Positions 1-10,530 of a DNA stretch of 64,000 bases are shown here, piece after piece; within the stretch, counting starts at the first letter, position 1; each line of letters starts with the position of its first letter. This DNA comes from Jaminaea rosea (lineage: Eukaryota > Basidiomycota > Exobasidiomycetes > Microstromatales): assembly GCF_003144245.1 (NCBI RefSeq), contig NW_020289979.1, positions 1 through 64,000 of the forward strand, written 5' to 3'. A program made the position numbers and the translations under genes. The notes beneath the pieces were generated by a model. The model saw nothing but the letters and a program-made list of their open reading frames with translations, was not told the origin of the DNA and did not search any database.

Positions 1-521
1 CCTCTTTCCAACCCCAAGCCAGATCACACAAGCACTCCACAGCAACGCTACGTCAACGTGCGCGTGGGCCAACGCGTCGCCGCCGTCGAAAACGATCTCG
101 CGCTCCCCGCGGCGCCACTCTTGACCAACGTACATCCACGTCGCACGTTGAGGGTCAGAACGCATCCCTCGTCCACTGGCATCAAAGTCGCACCATAGCA
201 TCGCTTGGAGCGTCGCATCATCGTCACGGTCGGCAGTCGGTAGCCTGCGAGCGACACGATGCACGGCGCACGACGCACGGCGCACGGCGCACGGCGGATG
301 GCTGTCGGCTCGTGCTCAGCATCGCCTCATTGCCCCGCGTGACTGTTCGTGCTCATGCTCATGCTCATGCTAATCGCTTCGATGCACAAATGCGATGCTA
401 TGGCTGTGTCGATCGCTATCGCATTTTTAGTATTACTGTCCATCGTCCATCGTCCATCGTCCGACGTCCGCCGTTCGCTCGCGCTCGCTTCGTTTCGTCC
501 CTCTGACCATCCTCATTCCCA
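1..521. other. Gene-free left flank
   Basis: I recognise no gene here. The stretch lies just beyond the 3' end of the nucleoporin gene and is full of short direct repeats: a GCACGGC unit near 255-295, a GCTCAT/TCATGC repeat at about 349-371, and CATCGTC repeats around 440-465. It probably holds the nucleoporin 3' UTR. Short open frames are low-complexity and match no family I know. Confidence 0.5.
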
Positions 522-3500
522 CTACGCCCTCTTTCTGTTCGGCAACCTCCTCACCTGCCTCCCCGGCGTACCCCCACCACCTCCTCCCCCTCCCGCTCCC
601 GCTCCCCCCTCGTTGCCCCCGCTCCCGATGTTGAACAACACCGGCCCTCCAGGCGCGGGCGAGCCAAAGGTGAAGGGAGCCGGTGAGCCAGCGGGTGTCG
701 ACGTCGAGGTGGACTGTTGCGGTTGAGACGGAGCGCCAAACTGGAACGGATTGCCCCCCTGCGGTTGTGCCTGTGTCTGTGCGCCGAAGCTGAACCCGCC
801 GCTCGTGGAGGGCGGAGCAGGGCCGGTTGTCGCGGGGTTAGGGTTGCCGAACTGGAAGGGCGCACCACCACTTGGAGCGGGCGAGGGTGCTTGCGAGGCG
901 GGGGAGGAGAAGTTGAAGTTGATCCCTCCACTTGCCGGCTGCTGCTGCTGCTGAGCGGGGGCGGGGGAGCCAAAGCTGAACCCCGTCGTCGGGGCGGTGG
1001 AAGGCGTAGAGGGCTGAGTACCCGTGTTGGCTCCAAACCCACCGCCGCCGCCCCCGTTGGTGTTGCCGAAGGAGAAGGCGGGCGTGCTCGAGCTCGCGCC
1101 CGATGCCGACTTCGCTGCGGGGGCTCCGAAGCTGAACCCTCCCGTTGGGCCATTCGCACCGTTGCCATTCGTGCCACTCGCTGTCGCTGGGGCGCCAAAG
1201 GAGAATCCCCCGCCACTCGTCGCAGGAGGTTTGGCTCCGAACGCTATGCCCGTGCCATTCATGCCCTGCACAGGGCTCTCGTCCATCATGCCATCCGCGT
1301 TCATCCCGGATCCTGCGGGGGGTTGAGCAGGAGTGTTGGGCGCAGCGCCAAAGGTGAAGCCGCTACTTGCTGATTTCGAGCTCGTGGCCGTGTCCGTCTT
1401 CGGGGCTCCAAATGTGAACCCACCGCCGCCCATTGAGGCTTGAGCAGGCTGCGAAGAGGGGGCGCCAAAGGAGAATCCTCCCGTCGTCGACGGCGGCGGC
1501 GTGCCTGAGGTGGCGCTCGTACTCGCGGCTGCGGGCTTGCCGAAGGAGAAGGACGCGGCTGCGGGCGCGGGGGAGGATGATGCTGATGACGACGACGAAT
1601 AAGAGGCGGCGGGTAGGCCAAAGCTGAACGCGGGAGTCGAAGCGGGCTTCTTGGCCGCTGGCTCCTTGTCTCCCTCCTCCTCCGCACCATCGGCTCCCCT
1701 CTTCTTCTTGGCGCCTTCATCTTGCGATGCTGATGATTGGCCAAAGCCCTCGAAGCCGCCGAAGGGAGCAGGACTTGCACTGCCAGCCGCGGACTGAGGC
1801 TGAGCTGACGCAGACGAGGCATTACCAAACGAGAAGCCAGTCGATGCGGGGGCAGGCGCAGAAGTCGCAGGCTTTGCTGCTGTTGTTGTTGTTGATGATG
1901 CTGGCGCCCCAAATCCAGTGAAAGCGGGCGTCGCTCCGCTTGCGGTATCCTTTTCCGGCTTGTTGGCAGAGGCGTCAGTCTTCTCCTCTCCAGAAGTAGG
2001 TGCAGCCGCAGGCTTGCCGAATGAGAAGCCCGATGTGCCTGTACTCGAGGAAGGGCTCGACGAGGCATTGTCGCCAGAGGCGGAGGTGTTGGCTGGCTTG
2101 CCGAAGGAGAAGGGCTTGCTAGCAGTCGCAGTCGTTTCCGCAGGCTTGCCAAAGGAGAAAGGCTTGCTCGCGCTACCGGCCTCATCCGCTGGCTTGCTCG
2201 CCGTCGTCGTCGTATCCGCAGGCTTGCCAAAGGAGAACCCACCAGCGCTGCCACTCGATGTCTCCTTGCTCGTCTCATTCGACCCCGCGCCGGTAGCAGG
2301 CGGTCCAAAGCTGAACGGCTTGGCTGTGCTACCCGCGGTCGAGCTTGTGCTCGTACTCTGTCCTCCCGCAGCCTTAGCTCCAAAGAAGTTGGGGACGGGC
2401 CCGCTCTTCTTTTCATCCTCTGCCTTTGCGCCACTGCCCGCCGGGGTCGTAGTGCTGGCTGAGCTTGGGGCAGAGGGTTGAGCAAAGAAGTTGGACGGGG
2501 CGGGAAGGGTTGATGCTGGTTTGGATGTGGACGCGGGTGCGGAGGGTGCTGTCGAGGAGCTGGAGGAGGCGATGGCCGGGGCGGTGGCCGGGGCGGGAGG
2601 GGCAAAACCGCCTAGACGACCGAGCAGAGGGTTGGAGCTCGAGCTCGAGCTGGAGGCCTCGCCCGCTGGAAGGGCGGTTGATGATGATGATGACGATGAT
2701 GATGAGGCTGCTGGAAGAGATATGTTCGCCTGCTTCGGCTTCGTGCTTTTGTCAGAGGTCTCCCCGTTCTCGGCCTTGCTCCCCGCACCACCAAACGAAA
2801 ACCCAGCGGGGAACATGGTCTCTGGCAACTTGATCTTCTGCAACGCCTCAACATCAAGAGCGGCCAGCTCCTCGTCTCCCTCCTCTTCCTCTCCCTCATC
2901 AGAGTCCCATGCCGAGATCTTGCCCGACTTGCCGTGCGTGCGCGACGATTTCTCTGCACCTATGCGGAGCGAGGAGTTCTTGGATTGGGACGCGCGTTTG
3001 GCCTGAGACTCGGGGGAGAGGACCTGGAAGCGGGATTGGGACGCTCGAGGCGGGTCCGCTTGGGTGGCAGCTGGGGCCGAAGCTGGAGGTGGAGGAGGAG
3101 AAGGGGAGCGAGCCGTCTTCTTTGGACTTTTGACTTGTACGCTCTTCTTCGCTGAGCGACTGGCGATGGTAGGCTGGTTGTGCATCTCATCGTCCTCATC
3201 CTCGTCATCGCGCTGTCCTCTAATTGCAGAAGGGCCGCGCTTCTTCGTCGAACGGATCGTGGTGGGGGCTTCCGCTCTCTTGTTGGGCGTGCCAGCAGCA
3301 GCAGCGCGACTCCTTGTCGTCGGTGGTGGAGAGAGAGGGTTGCGACTTCGCGTCACCGGAGGCGGAGAGAGGGCGCTCCTGCTCCTAGTGGCCGGTGGGG
3401 GCGAGAAGGCCGCCGTACGACTTCCTCTCCTCCCTGTGCTCTGCGTTTGAGCAGGAGCGGCAGTGGGAGGGCTCATCGCCTCTTCCTTCGCCCTGGCAGC

Positions 3501-5525
3501 CATCCGTCGGGTCACTCTGCGGGCCGGTGGTGGTGTCGGGTCGCGCTCTTCCTCCTCCTCTTCGGACTCGATCTCCTCCATCGCTTCTTCCTCTCGCGGC
3601 GGGGAGGGAGCCGGTCGCGGGTGCTGCTGCTGCTGCTGTGTGCGCTTCAGCTTGGCTCTCATTCCCTCGTCTCCTCGGGCGCTGGCGTTGATGTGGGAGT
3701 TGCGCTTCGAGTAAGGCCCAACGACAGTCCTCTCTCGCTCTCGATCTCCCTTGGGTGCCGGGACGGGCAGCGGGACATTGATACTCTTCGTGCCCCTCCC
3801 CAACGCCTGCGTCTGTGTCGCACCTACACCGGCACTCGCGCTCTTCATCGCCCCCCTCCTCGCATCCCCTAGCGGGGTGCGCATACCTTCCAGCACAGCC
3901 AAGATCCTCTCCGCCTCATTTCTCGGCTTGACCTTCTGCGGCAGGCGAGCCTCGAGCTCCTCGGCAGAGATGAACCCCAGCGAGGGGTCCCAGATCATTT
4001 GACGCTTCCGTGCGGAGCCCGTTGGGATGCTGGTGGCGGGTCCCACTGCAGAGCTAGCGTCAAGGTGGAGGGAGGCAAGACCGAGGGCCTCGGTAGCGTC
4101 TCTCTTCGTGCCTGCGTTGACGATGGGCGTGGTAAGTCGACTGCGACTCGGCGTGCCCATTCCCATGCCAGCGACTGCATTGTGGCGAGCCTGAGCCGCC
4201 GTGTAATCCCTTGCCATCCTTTCCCCCTCTGACTGGTGCGCCCTAGGAGAGGACAGGTTGAGGTTGAGTGCACCGTACGTGCGCGCACGAGATAGACTGC
4301 CCCCTAATGAGGAGGGCGTTCCGCCAAGGACAGACCCGCCTGCTCCTCCTCCCCCTGCGAGAACGGAGCGCACTGGTGTACCCCTCATGGACCCTGAGCG
4401 AGGCAAGGTAGTCCCCGCCCCTGCCCCTACCCCCACCCCCGCCCCCGCGCTCGCAAAGGGACTGCGTGATGCCAATTGACTGGCTGCGTTCCGGTTGGCA
4501 TTCGTACGGAGCGGCGAGTGCGAGAGAAGCGCATCGCCCGAGCGCGCCAGTCCTCCCAATCGTCGTTCTGTGCCGAACCCGTAGGTGAAGCCAGACGCGG
4601 GTGGGCGTGAGGCTACAACGCTCGCACTCTCGCTCGGCGCGATGGAGCCCGCACGATTGCTGAGGACTGATCCTGGGCCGACAGAGGCGCGCGACCGAGC
4701 GCGTGTCGAGCCGCCGTAGCCGCCGCCGCCGCCGCCGTAAGAGCGAATTGCTGCGCTTGCCGACGAGCGAGCGGATGGTGAAGGGGAGCGCAGGAAGGGC
4801 AGAGAGGTATCCGCCAAGCTCGTGCTCGCATCGTTGACGTGCCCAGCGCGGGGAGGGGAGATGTGTAGCGCCCGTCGTGAGGAGGAGGGAAGGACTGAGG
4901 CGCTCCGTGGTAGAGTAGAGGCCGTTGCTCCCGCAGCAGCAAAGGGGCTCTTGGACATGGGCATCGACGTGGATGAATCCTGACTCTCTATATCGAGGTC
5001 CGTATCCGGTCTGGTGACATGACGAAGCCTCGATCGTGAGATTGACGTCGGTGGTGCCAATGCCAATGCGCCACTGGCCTCACCACCCCGTGTGACGGAA
5101 TCGGTGCGCCTCTTCTTTGCCAGCTCGGCGAGGGAAGTCGATGAAGTGCTCGATGGCAACGGCGCATCGTCCAAATCGGACTTTGCGGGCGTGTTGGCTA
5201 GCCAGGTGAGTGGACGAGCAATGGCGCGTGTGAGAGAGGAGAAGAGGGAGGTAGATTTGCTGCGCGACAGGCCTGGCAGCGGCGTAGTGGGTGTGGTAGT
5301 CGCTGTGGCTGTGGCTGTCCCTCTCGCTGATGAGGGGGATGCGTGGTCAATTACGAGCGTCTTGCGTGATTGGGATGGGGTAGGCGTTGTTGCAAGCCCA
5401 TCGTCCACCTTGGGCCGTGCGTATGGCTTGCGTGCTGATGATGGTCGCGTCCGCGATCTCGATGGACCGGCCAAGGAGGGCGAGCCGGTGGACACATCGT
5501 AGGAATAAGAGTAGTCGGGATCCAT
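522..5525 (-). CDS. FxFG-repeat nuclear-basket nucleoporin (Nup1/Nup60/Nup153-like)
   Basis: This intronless gene encodes about 1667 residues of a nuclear pore protein, probably on the nuclear-basket side, where FG repeats bind importins and exportins. The N-terminal third is Ser/Arg-rich and disordered. At about residues 508-570 lies a conserved segment (WDPSLGF, then NEAERILAVLEGMRTPL) that resembles the Nup60/Nup124/Nup153 helix. From about residue 900 to the end I count about 20 FxFG motifs (FSFG, FTFG, FQFG), often followed by KPA or APA. The last residues (GRQVRRLPNRKRA) form a basic tail as in Nup1-type proteins. I chose the ATG at 5525 (MDPDYSYSYD). The frame stays open to 5828, but that extension is not nucleoporin-like and runs into the SEC72 promoter and start. 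The FG-nucleoporin call is secure; the exact orthologue is less so. Confidence 0.88.
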   Translation of the reverse strand: MDPDYSYSYDVSTGSPSLAGPSRSRTRPSSARKPYARPKVDDGLATTPTPSQSRKTLVIDHASPSSARGTATATATTTPTTPLPGLSRSKSTSLFSSLTRAIARPLTWLANTPAKSDLDDAPLPSSTSSTSLAELAKKRRTDSVTRGGEASGALALAPPTSISRSRLRHVTRPDTDLDIESQDSSTSMPMSKSPFAAAGATASTLPRSASVLPSSSRRALHISPPRAGHVNDASTSLADTSLPFLRSPSPSARSSASAAIRSYGGGGGGYGGSTRARSRASVGPGSVLSNRAGSIAPSESASVVASRPPASGFTYGFGTERRLGGLARSGDALLSHSPLRTNANRNAASQLASRSPFASAGAGVGVGAGAGTTLPRSGSMRGTPVRSVLAGGGGAGGSVLGGTPSSLGGSLSRARTYGALNLNLSSPRAHQSEGERMARDYTAAQARHNAVAGMGMGTPSRSRLTTPIVNAGTKRDATEALGLASLHLDASSAVGPATSIPTGSARKRQMIWDPSLGFISAEELEARLPQKVKPRNEAERILAVLEGMRTPLGDARRGAMKSASAGVGATQTQALGRGTKSINVPLPVPAPKGDRERERTVVGPYSKRNSHINASARGDEGMRAKLKRTQQQQQHPRPAPSPPREEEAMEEIESEEEEEERDPTPPPARRVTRRMAARAKEEAMSPPTAAPAQTQSTGRRGSRTAAFSPPPATRSRSALSPPPVTRSRNPLSPPPTTRSRAAAAGTPNKRAEAPTTIRSTKKRGPSAIRGQRDDEDEDDEMHNQPTIASRSAKKSVQVKSPKKTARSPSPPPPPASAPAATQADPPRASQSRFQVLSPESQAKRASQSKNSSLRIGAEKSSRTHGKSGKISAWDSDEGEEEEGDEELAALDVEALQKIKLPETMFPAGFSFGGAGSKAENGETSDKSTKPKQANISLPAASSSSSSSSSTALPAGEASSSSSSSNPLLGRLGGFAPPAPATAPAIASSSSSTAPSAPASTSKPASTLPAPSNFFAQPSAPSSASTTTPAGSGAKAEDEKKSGPVPNFFGAKAAGGQSTSTSSTAGSTAKPFSFGPPATGAGSNETSKETSSGSAGGFSFGKPADTTTTASKPADEAGSASKPFSFGKPAETTATASKPFSFGKPANTSASGDNASSSPSSSTGTSGFSFGKPAAAPTSGEEKTDASANKPEKDTASGATPAFTGFGAPASSTTTTAAKPATSAPAPASTGFSFGNASSASAQPQSAAGSASPAPFGGFEGFGQSSASQDEGAKKKRGADGAEEEGDKEPAAKKPASTPAFSFGLPAASYSSSSSASSSPAPAAASFSFGKPAAASTSATSGTPPPSTTGGFSFGAPSSQPAQASMGGGGFTFGAPKTDTATSSKSASSGFTFGAAPNTPAQPPAGSGMNADGMMDESPVQGMNGTGIAFGAKPPATSGGGFSFGAPATASGTNGNGANGPTGGFSFGAPAAKSASGASSSTPAFSFGNTNGGGGGGFGANTGTQPSTPSTAPTTGFSFGSPAPAQQQQQPASGGINFNFSSPASQAPSPAPSGGAPFQFGNPNPATTGPAPPSTSGGFSFGAQTQAQPQGGNPFQFGAPSQPQQSTSTSTPAGSPAPFTFGSPAPGGPVLFNIGSGGNEGGAGAGGGGGGGGTPGRQVRRLPNRKRA

Positions 5526-5832
5526 GCTGTATGACCCGACGCGGGGCGCGTGGGGGAATGGTGATTGTTGTTGATGACGAGGAGAGAGAAGGAAAGGCAA
5601 AGGCAGCAAACGAAAGCAAGTCTCGAGCCAATCCAGTCCAAGTCCAAGACGAGCCAACGACCCAACCAACTCGCAACGCGAACAAACAGGACGGAACGGA
5701 ACGCGGGTGGGTGCAGCTTCGAGAGCGGACAGGCGGAGAAAGAGCCAAGGCCGCCACGACGACAACGACTGCGCTGCTGCATTGACGCAGGCATCCATCG
5801 TACTATCCAACACCACCATCACCGGCAAAGCA
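5526..5832. promoter_or_regulatory. Shared divergent promoter, nucleoporin / SEC72
   Basis: These 307 bp separate two divergently transcribed start codons and must hold both core promoters and 5' UTRs. A CCAAT box lies at 5628-5632. I see no clear TATA box. The assignment rests on gene orientation. Confidence 0.5.
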
Positions 5833-6752
5833 ATGGCTCAACCCCACGCGCACGCGCACGCGCAGGGACAGCCACAGCAACCCCAACCACCACCCCTCAC
5901 GGCCGAACAGCTGGCCCTGAACGACTCTTCCTTCAAGCCAGTAGACTTCACCATCGACCCAACGACGAACCTCGTGTCTTCACCCACGCACGACGTACAG
6001 ATCCTCAATGCCCTCTCGCGCCAGATCGCCGCAATAGGCGAAGCACAACGACAGAGCAATCCTGCAGCTGTCAAGAGTGGCCAACTGGCAGCCCTTCCAC
6101 CACCACCGAATGCCGTTCCCCCACAAAGGAGCATGGCGGTCAATCAGGCGCGCGAGCAGGGCAAGGAGGCCTTCAAGAGAAAAGAGTATGCTGTGCGTGC
6201 GCGATGAAGGTCTACCTCCTCCCACTTTGAAGCCCAGGAGCGATACACTGACTGAACAGGATCTCATTGGCACCCTGCCCCGCACAGGAAGCCATCAAGC
6301 TCTTCACCCTCGCAGTGGACATGGCCGCCTCTCGTCCCCTATGGGAGATGGCCGCCCTAGCCCGTGACGAGCTGGCCGTCTGTCTCTGCAATCGAAGTGC
6401 GGCTTTTGCCGCTGTGGGGGACTGGGTCGATTCATACGTGGATGCGGACGCCGTTGTTCAGCTTAAGCGACCCTGGTTGAAGGGGCATTACAGGAAAGGG
6501 GTGGCATTGAGGGAGATGGGGAGGGGGGAGGAGGCGAGGGAGGCTTTGAGGGTGGGACTTCAGTTTGATCCGGAGAGTCCGGTGAGTAAGACGCGATGCG
6601 ATGCGATGCGAGAGTGGGAGGAGGAAGAGGCGCGAGGCTGACTTGATTGATTCATCTTTTGCTTTCACCCTTCGTCGTGACAGGACCTGCTCAAGGCACT
6701 CGCTGAGGTGCCGGCAAGTGAAGGAAGCAATAACGAAAAGGCCAAGGCATAG
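5833..6752 (+). CDS. SEC72: Sec72-like TPR subunit of the ER post-translational translocon
   Basis: The encoded protein is 240 residues long, from exons 5833-6192, 6288-6581 and 6684-6752; all introns are phase 0 with GTGCGT and GTGAGT donors. Sec72 sits on the cytosolic face of the Sec62/63 complex and helps receive post-translationally imported proteins, probably by docking Hsp70. The sequence has a His/Ala/Gln-rich start, then the Sec72-type beta segment (VDFTIDPTTNLVSSPTHD) near residues 37-56. TPR helices follow from about residue 100 (MAVNQAREQGKEAFKRKEYA, then EAIKLFTLAVDMA, LCNRSAAFAAVGDW, GHYRKGVALREMGRG). The first splice gives the continuous TPR reading KEYA-EAIKLF, which supports the boundary. 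The gene converges on HPT1 with 130 bp between stops. The TPR and the conserved N-terminal box together favour Sec72 over a generic TPR co-chaperone. Confidence 0.85.
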
Positions 6753-6882
6753 CAGCGTTGAGCGCTGGCGTATTTCCCCCAATTTGGCTACTTCACTCTG
6801 TAATCATAGATGACTCCACATCACCACACGCTGCACGTTTACTTTCTCATCTCATTGCTCATCGCGCCCACGCTGCGCTTCA

Positions 6883-8080
6883 TCACGTCTCCTTGACAGG
6901 TGGCCTCCCCGTATTCACGCCCAGCTTCTTTGCCAGCGTCGCAAGACGATTATGCTCGAGAATGTCTGTGCGAGTGCGTACGAGATCGGTCAGTCAGTCA
7001 ATCGTCACAGCCGCATATAGCATGCGTCCTCGCTCGCCGCCTCCGCGCCAACTCACCCTCCGTCTCCCACGGATAATCGACCCAACAATCTCCCGTCTCA
7101 TCGGCCGAGTAATACCAAACTCCCTCTCCCACCCCGTCTTGCCCGACTTTCTGGTCCTCCAACTTCCACCCCTCCCCCTGCCCTGCCATGAGCGGCAAGA
7201 CGCCCTTCTTTCCTCCCTCGCGATGCTTATTGTGAACGACGAAGATGGCGAACCGGGTAGGGGGCAGAGCAGCACGTTGAGCAGGGTCGAGGGCGGCGAG
7301 GCCCTTTTGCACGTCGGCGAGAAGCTCCTGATACGCGTATTGCAGCGTGGTGCGCGTGTCGTCTACCTCGTCTACTATGAGGATGTTCTTGCCCAGTAGA
7401 CCACCCGCCGCTCCTGCTCCTGATGGGGAGGGTTGTTTGGCGTGGTGAGAACGCTTGAATGTTCCCTCGTCGAGCCATTGGGTGCGGATCACCTCGCGAC
7501 CCATGGACTCGGCGGAGGTGCCTGCCACTTCCTCGTAGAGAGCAAGGCCGATGGCTTGGATGGGGATGTTGCGTCTACGCGAGCGAGGAGCGAGAGGAGG
7601 GGAGGGGAGCGAGGTGTGAGTAGGCTGGATCAAAGATTGGGGCTACAGAGTGGAGATGTCGGTGCGGCAGACGTCGCGTCACGTACTTCTTGGAGCTGTC
7701 CACCTCCGAGGGCACCTTGAGGAAAGTGCGAAGCACGCGGGCCGGGATCATTCCGCCGCCCATGATGGGAACTAGCACGTCGGGCCGCTGCGAGTGGGAG
7801 TGAGAGCGCACAAGTGAGCAGGAGGCAAGAGAGTGGGGAGAGCACAGGGCGGGCATTAAGTTCAGCGCATGCTTCACGTTGGCGCCATGCCACGCCACGC
7901 CACGCGCCGAGAATAGTAGTCCACTAGTCTCTCTACTTTCGTACGCACAAATTGGTCCCTCATCAATCGCGCAGACCGGCTGATCTGCTCATGGATCTCC
8001 TCGTACGTCACGCGGTAATGGTCGTCCGGGACCGTCTCGTGCTGCTGTTGTGAAGCAGCCGCAGATGACGAAGAGGCCAT
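6883..8080 (-). CDS. HPT1: Hypoxanthine-guanine phosphoribosyltransferase
   Basis: The encoded enzyme is 277 residues long, from exons 8080-7949, 7787-7687, 7574-7057 and 6965-6883. It transfers phosphoribose from PRPP to hypoxanthine and guanine in purine salvage, in the cytosol. The N-terminal DHYRVTYEEIHEQI and PDVLVPIMGGGMIPARVLRT, then NIPIQAIGLALYEEV, match fungal Hpt1. The PRPP-binding signature is ILIVDEVDDTRTTL. The C-terminal WVDYPWETE joins DILEHNRLATLA across the last intron. Two Gly/Ala/Ser-rich or Gly/Glu-rich insertions make it longer than the yeast enzyme (about 220 residues). Intron phases 0, 2 and 1 are all restored by the proposed junctions. The fungal Hpt1 family is distinct from bacterial-type HPRT. 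Xpt1 is the nearest alternative, but the PRPP loop and the IPARVLRTFLK stretch fit Hpt1 better. Confidence 0.9.
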
Positions 8081-8457
8081 GATGCGAGGAAGGAGGGGTA
8101 GGTGACCGAGGATTGGGGGAGGTGTGAGGATGCGGCAGGAGGGAAGAAGGTGCGGTGCATTTAGTCTAGTCTACTACTGCCTTATCTCGCGCAAGGCTCA
8201 ACTCAAAATTTGGCGCAGAAAGCGCTCAGGCGGCCAGTCCGCCTGCCTGGGCGTGGCCGTGCGCGTGCGCGTGCTCGCGAATCGCATTTGCAACTACTCA
8301 TGCAGGGTTGGGATCCTCACCCACCTCACCTCACGGGGAACATCCGACACGAAACATACGACACGACACGACACACTCTACTCTACGATATGTACATTCG
8401 GAATGCTTCCCTTACAAGTACATGATGAGGATAGGTGCAACGACGTGATACCGGCTG
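8081..8457. other. Intergenic spacer, HPT1 promoter and TFB3 3' flank
   Basis: The stretch lies between two minus-strand genes and should hold the HPT1 promoter and the TFB3 3' UTR. It includes a short GACACGACACGACAC repeat around 8362-8376. I see no coding or RNA signal. Confidence 0.5.
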
Positions 8458-9915
8458 CTACGCTGAAGTTGCACCTGCCTTCGCATCAACACTAACGCCG
8501 AGCGTCGCCACCCCTGCGCGCATCTGCGCCCTCCACCACTCAGCCACATCGTACCCTCCTGCCTTGAAGGGGCCCAGCTTCGCGCCGCCCTCCTCTTCGT
8601 GCAAGTGGGAGAGGAAGGGCTCGATCCACGGGTCATAGGGCGTCCATACCGCCTGAACCTCCCCCGCTCTAGTAGGGGAGCTCTCGAGCAGCTCAGCTGG
8701 CGGGTGTAGCTTTCCCACTGCGTGCTGAAGGAGCTCGTCTCCCGCAGCTAGGGTGGCCATAGGCCCGCTGAACTGAAGGAGGGAGTCCGCCTTCCATTCC
8801 GTGCGATCCGCTCCTGCCCCACCTTTCCCTTGGCCGGTGGTGATCCTACGCCCAGCACCACTCTGAGCGTCAGCTATCTCCCTCCTCAGCTCCTCCTCTT
8901 GCACCACATCCCGCGCCTCCTCCTCTTCGCGCCTCGCCTCCAGCTGAGCCCTGTTCTCCCTCCACTGATTCTGTATCGCCTCCAACTCGTCCTCTTCGGA
9001 CCCGTCTTCTAGAGCAGCAACGATTGCGTCCTCTTGCTGTTTCTTGAGCGCAGCATCCTCGACGTCATGCGCTTTGCGTCTGGCCACGCGGGACTGGCGC
9101 AGGGAGGACAGGCGAGACTCGAGTGATTCGAGCAGAGCCCCATCCCCCGCAGCGGCGCTGCCATTGCTTCCTCCCCCGTTCTTGGCGGCGGCGAGGTTGC
9201 GCTTCATCTCCCCCTCGTACTTGGCCAGCTGGGCATTCGTTTCCTCAACGTCTATGCGGTTCACCAGATTAAACGTCAGTCGTTCCGCCTCCTCCAGCCA
9301 ATCGTTGTACCCCTTCAACGTCTCGAAATCCTCCTGACTGCGCGAGGCGAACAACCTCCCCACTCTCTTGCGCACATCCACCTCGCGCTCCACATCCAGA
9401 TCGCTAAACGTCTGCGCCCCAAATTGGCTCTTCCTACATACGTGCCCACACTGCGGGCATGGTGCTGGACCAAGGGACCAGATACGGTCGATGCAAGATG
9501 TGCAGAGCTTGTGATAACAGGGGGAGACGAGCAGTTTTAGACGAGGGTTGAGGTAACGGTCCGTCTTGCAGTTGGGACAGCGGTCGTCTGATGCTACGAG
9601 GTCGACTATTCGGCCGGACTTGTCCTTGTGGCCTATTACGCCTGTGGTTGCACCGGAGTAGTTGGTTGTGGACGAGGCGACTGGCGTGGAGCGGGAGGAG
9701 GAGGGGCCGGAGAGCGGGGGAGTGGGCTTACTTGGCCCTGCGTGGGAGGAGGAGGAGGTGGTGGTGGTGGTCGGCGGACCGCGGATCGTACTCGGTGCAG
9801 TCCCTGGCCCGCGGATGGGAGTAGCTGCTGCTGCTGAGGGGCCTGTCCTGCCGCCTCTTGCACCAGCTGCTCCTCCTCCTCGCGGGCCGCGACCGCTCCC
9901 TCTGGCACCGGACAT
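8458..9915 (-). CDS. TFB3: TFIIH / CDK-activating kinase assembly factor MAT1 (Tfb3)
   Basis: This single-exon gene encodes 485 residues. Tfb3/MAT1 bridges the CAK kinase-cyclin module to core TFIIH in transcription and nucleotide excision repair, in the nucleus. After a Gly/Ser/Thr-rich N-terminus of about 105 residues comes the C3HC4 RING: C113, C116, C133, H135, C138, C141, C153 and C156. The MAT1-typical context is present (RCPNCKTDRYLNPRLKLLV and CSSCID-like CTSCIDRIW). The FSDLDVEREVDVRKRVGRLF and YNDWLEEAERLTFNLVNRID stretches are the conserved MAT1 linker. A long coiled coil rich in Glu, Arg and Lys follows (about residues 230-370). The N-terminal low-complexity extension is unusual, since yeast Tfb3 is about 320 residues and begins at the RING. 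The start at 9915 is the first ATG in frame. Confidence 0.93.
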   Translation of the reverse strand: MSGARGSGRGPRGGGAAGARGGRTGPSAAAATPIRGPGTAPSTIRGPPTTTTTSSSSHAGPSKPTPPLSGPSSSRSTPVASSTTNYSGATTGVIGHKDKSGRIVDLVASDDRCPNCKTDRYLNPRLKLLVSPCYHKLCTSCIDRIWSLGPAPCPQCGHVCRKSQFGAQTFSDLDVEREVDVRKRVGRLFASRSQEDFETLKGYNDWLEEAERLTFNLVNRIDVEETNAQLAKYEGEMKRNLAAAKNGGGSNGSAAAGDGALLESLESRLSSLRQSRVARRKAHDVEDAALKKQQEDAIVAALEDGSEEDELEAIQNQWRENRAQLEARREEEEARDVVQEEELRREIADAQSGAGRRITTGQGKGGAGADRTEWKADSLLQFSGPMATLAAGDELLQHAVGKLHPPAELLESSPTRAGEVQAVWTPYDPWIEPFLSHLHEEEGGAKLGPFKAGGYDVAEWWRAQMRAGVATLGVSVDAKAGATSA

Positions 9916-10530
9916 GGTATTGTGTAGAGGTGTGGGGTTCGCAATGTGGTGAGGAGTTGAAGACTTGATCGTACGACTGAGCGCGAATGGAGGCGGGACG
10001 CCGGGCGGAAGTGGGACTGTCCCACGTGGTCGACTCAGGCCACCGAAGCTCGGCCCAGCCTAAGCAGCGAGCAACGAACAACGCCCAGCTCACTCGAGGT
10101 TCACGCGTCGCACGGTTTGCGGAGTTCTTGCTCAATGGGGCTCTCTCGTATCTAGCTAGATGACAAAGAGGTCAAGACACGGCGCGACTATTGAGATGAG
10201 CTGGTGATAACGATGGTGAGCTGCAGTGTAATTGGTACGTGATTGCGGAGAGACGTGACGGCTGGCCAGCCTTGGATGGCCATCCCGCCTCGCCTCGCCT
10301 TGCGATCACTGAGTGGATGCCTACAGCCCCCATCTAGTCTAATAGTGGAGCCTCCTCTGGGCGGGATCATGGTTCCATTCCTGAATCACGCTGTCGGGCG
10401 TCTGCCCGCATCTGAGCGGGATAGTCGTGCGGACCACGTCGTTCCTGTCGGGGACATCGTTGCTGGCTTTGACGTACCCTGCCGGAAAGCCGCGCAGCCG
10501 CGACGAGACAAAGGAGAGTAATGAGATGAG
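9916..10530. other. Intergenic spacer, TFB3 promoter and 3' flank of secreted gene A
   Basis: The stretch lies between two minus-strand genes. It should contain the TFB3 promoter near 9916-10150 and the 3' UTR of the secreted gene near 10400-10530. Short frames here show no family resemblance, and I see no tRNA-like fold. Confidence 0.5.

Noticed and set aside
1301-2605. 434-codon minus-strand frame inside the nucleoporin gene
   Set aside because: It is a shifted frame of the FG-repeat region with an Arg/Pro/Ser/Leu-rich translation. The nucleoporin frame has clear FxFG repeats.
5526-5828. In-frame N-terminal extension of the nucleoporin
   Set aside because: It adds 101 residues without nucleoporin likeness and would occupy the whole divergent promoter up to the SEC72 start.
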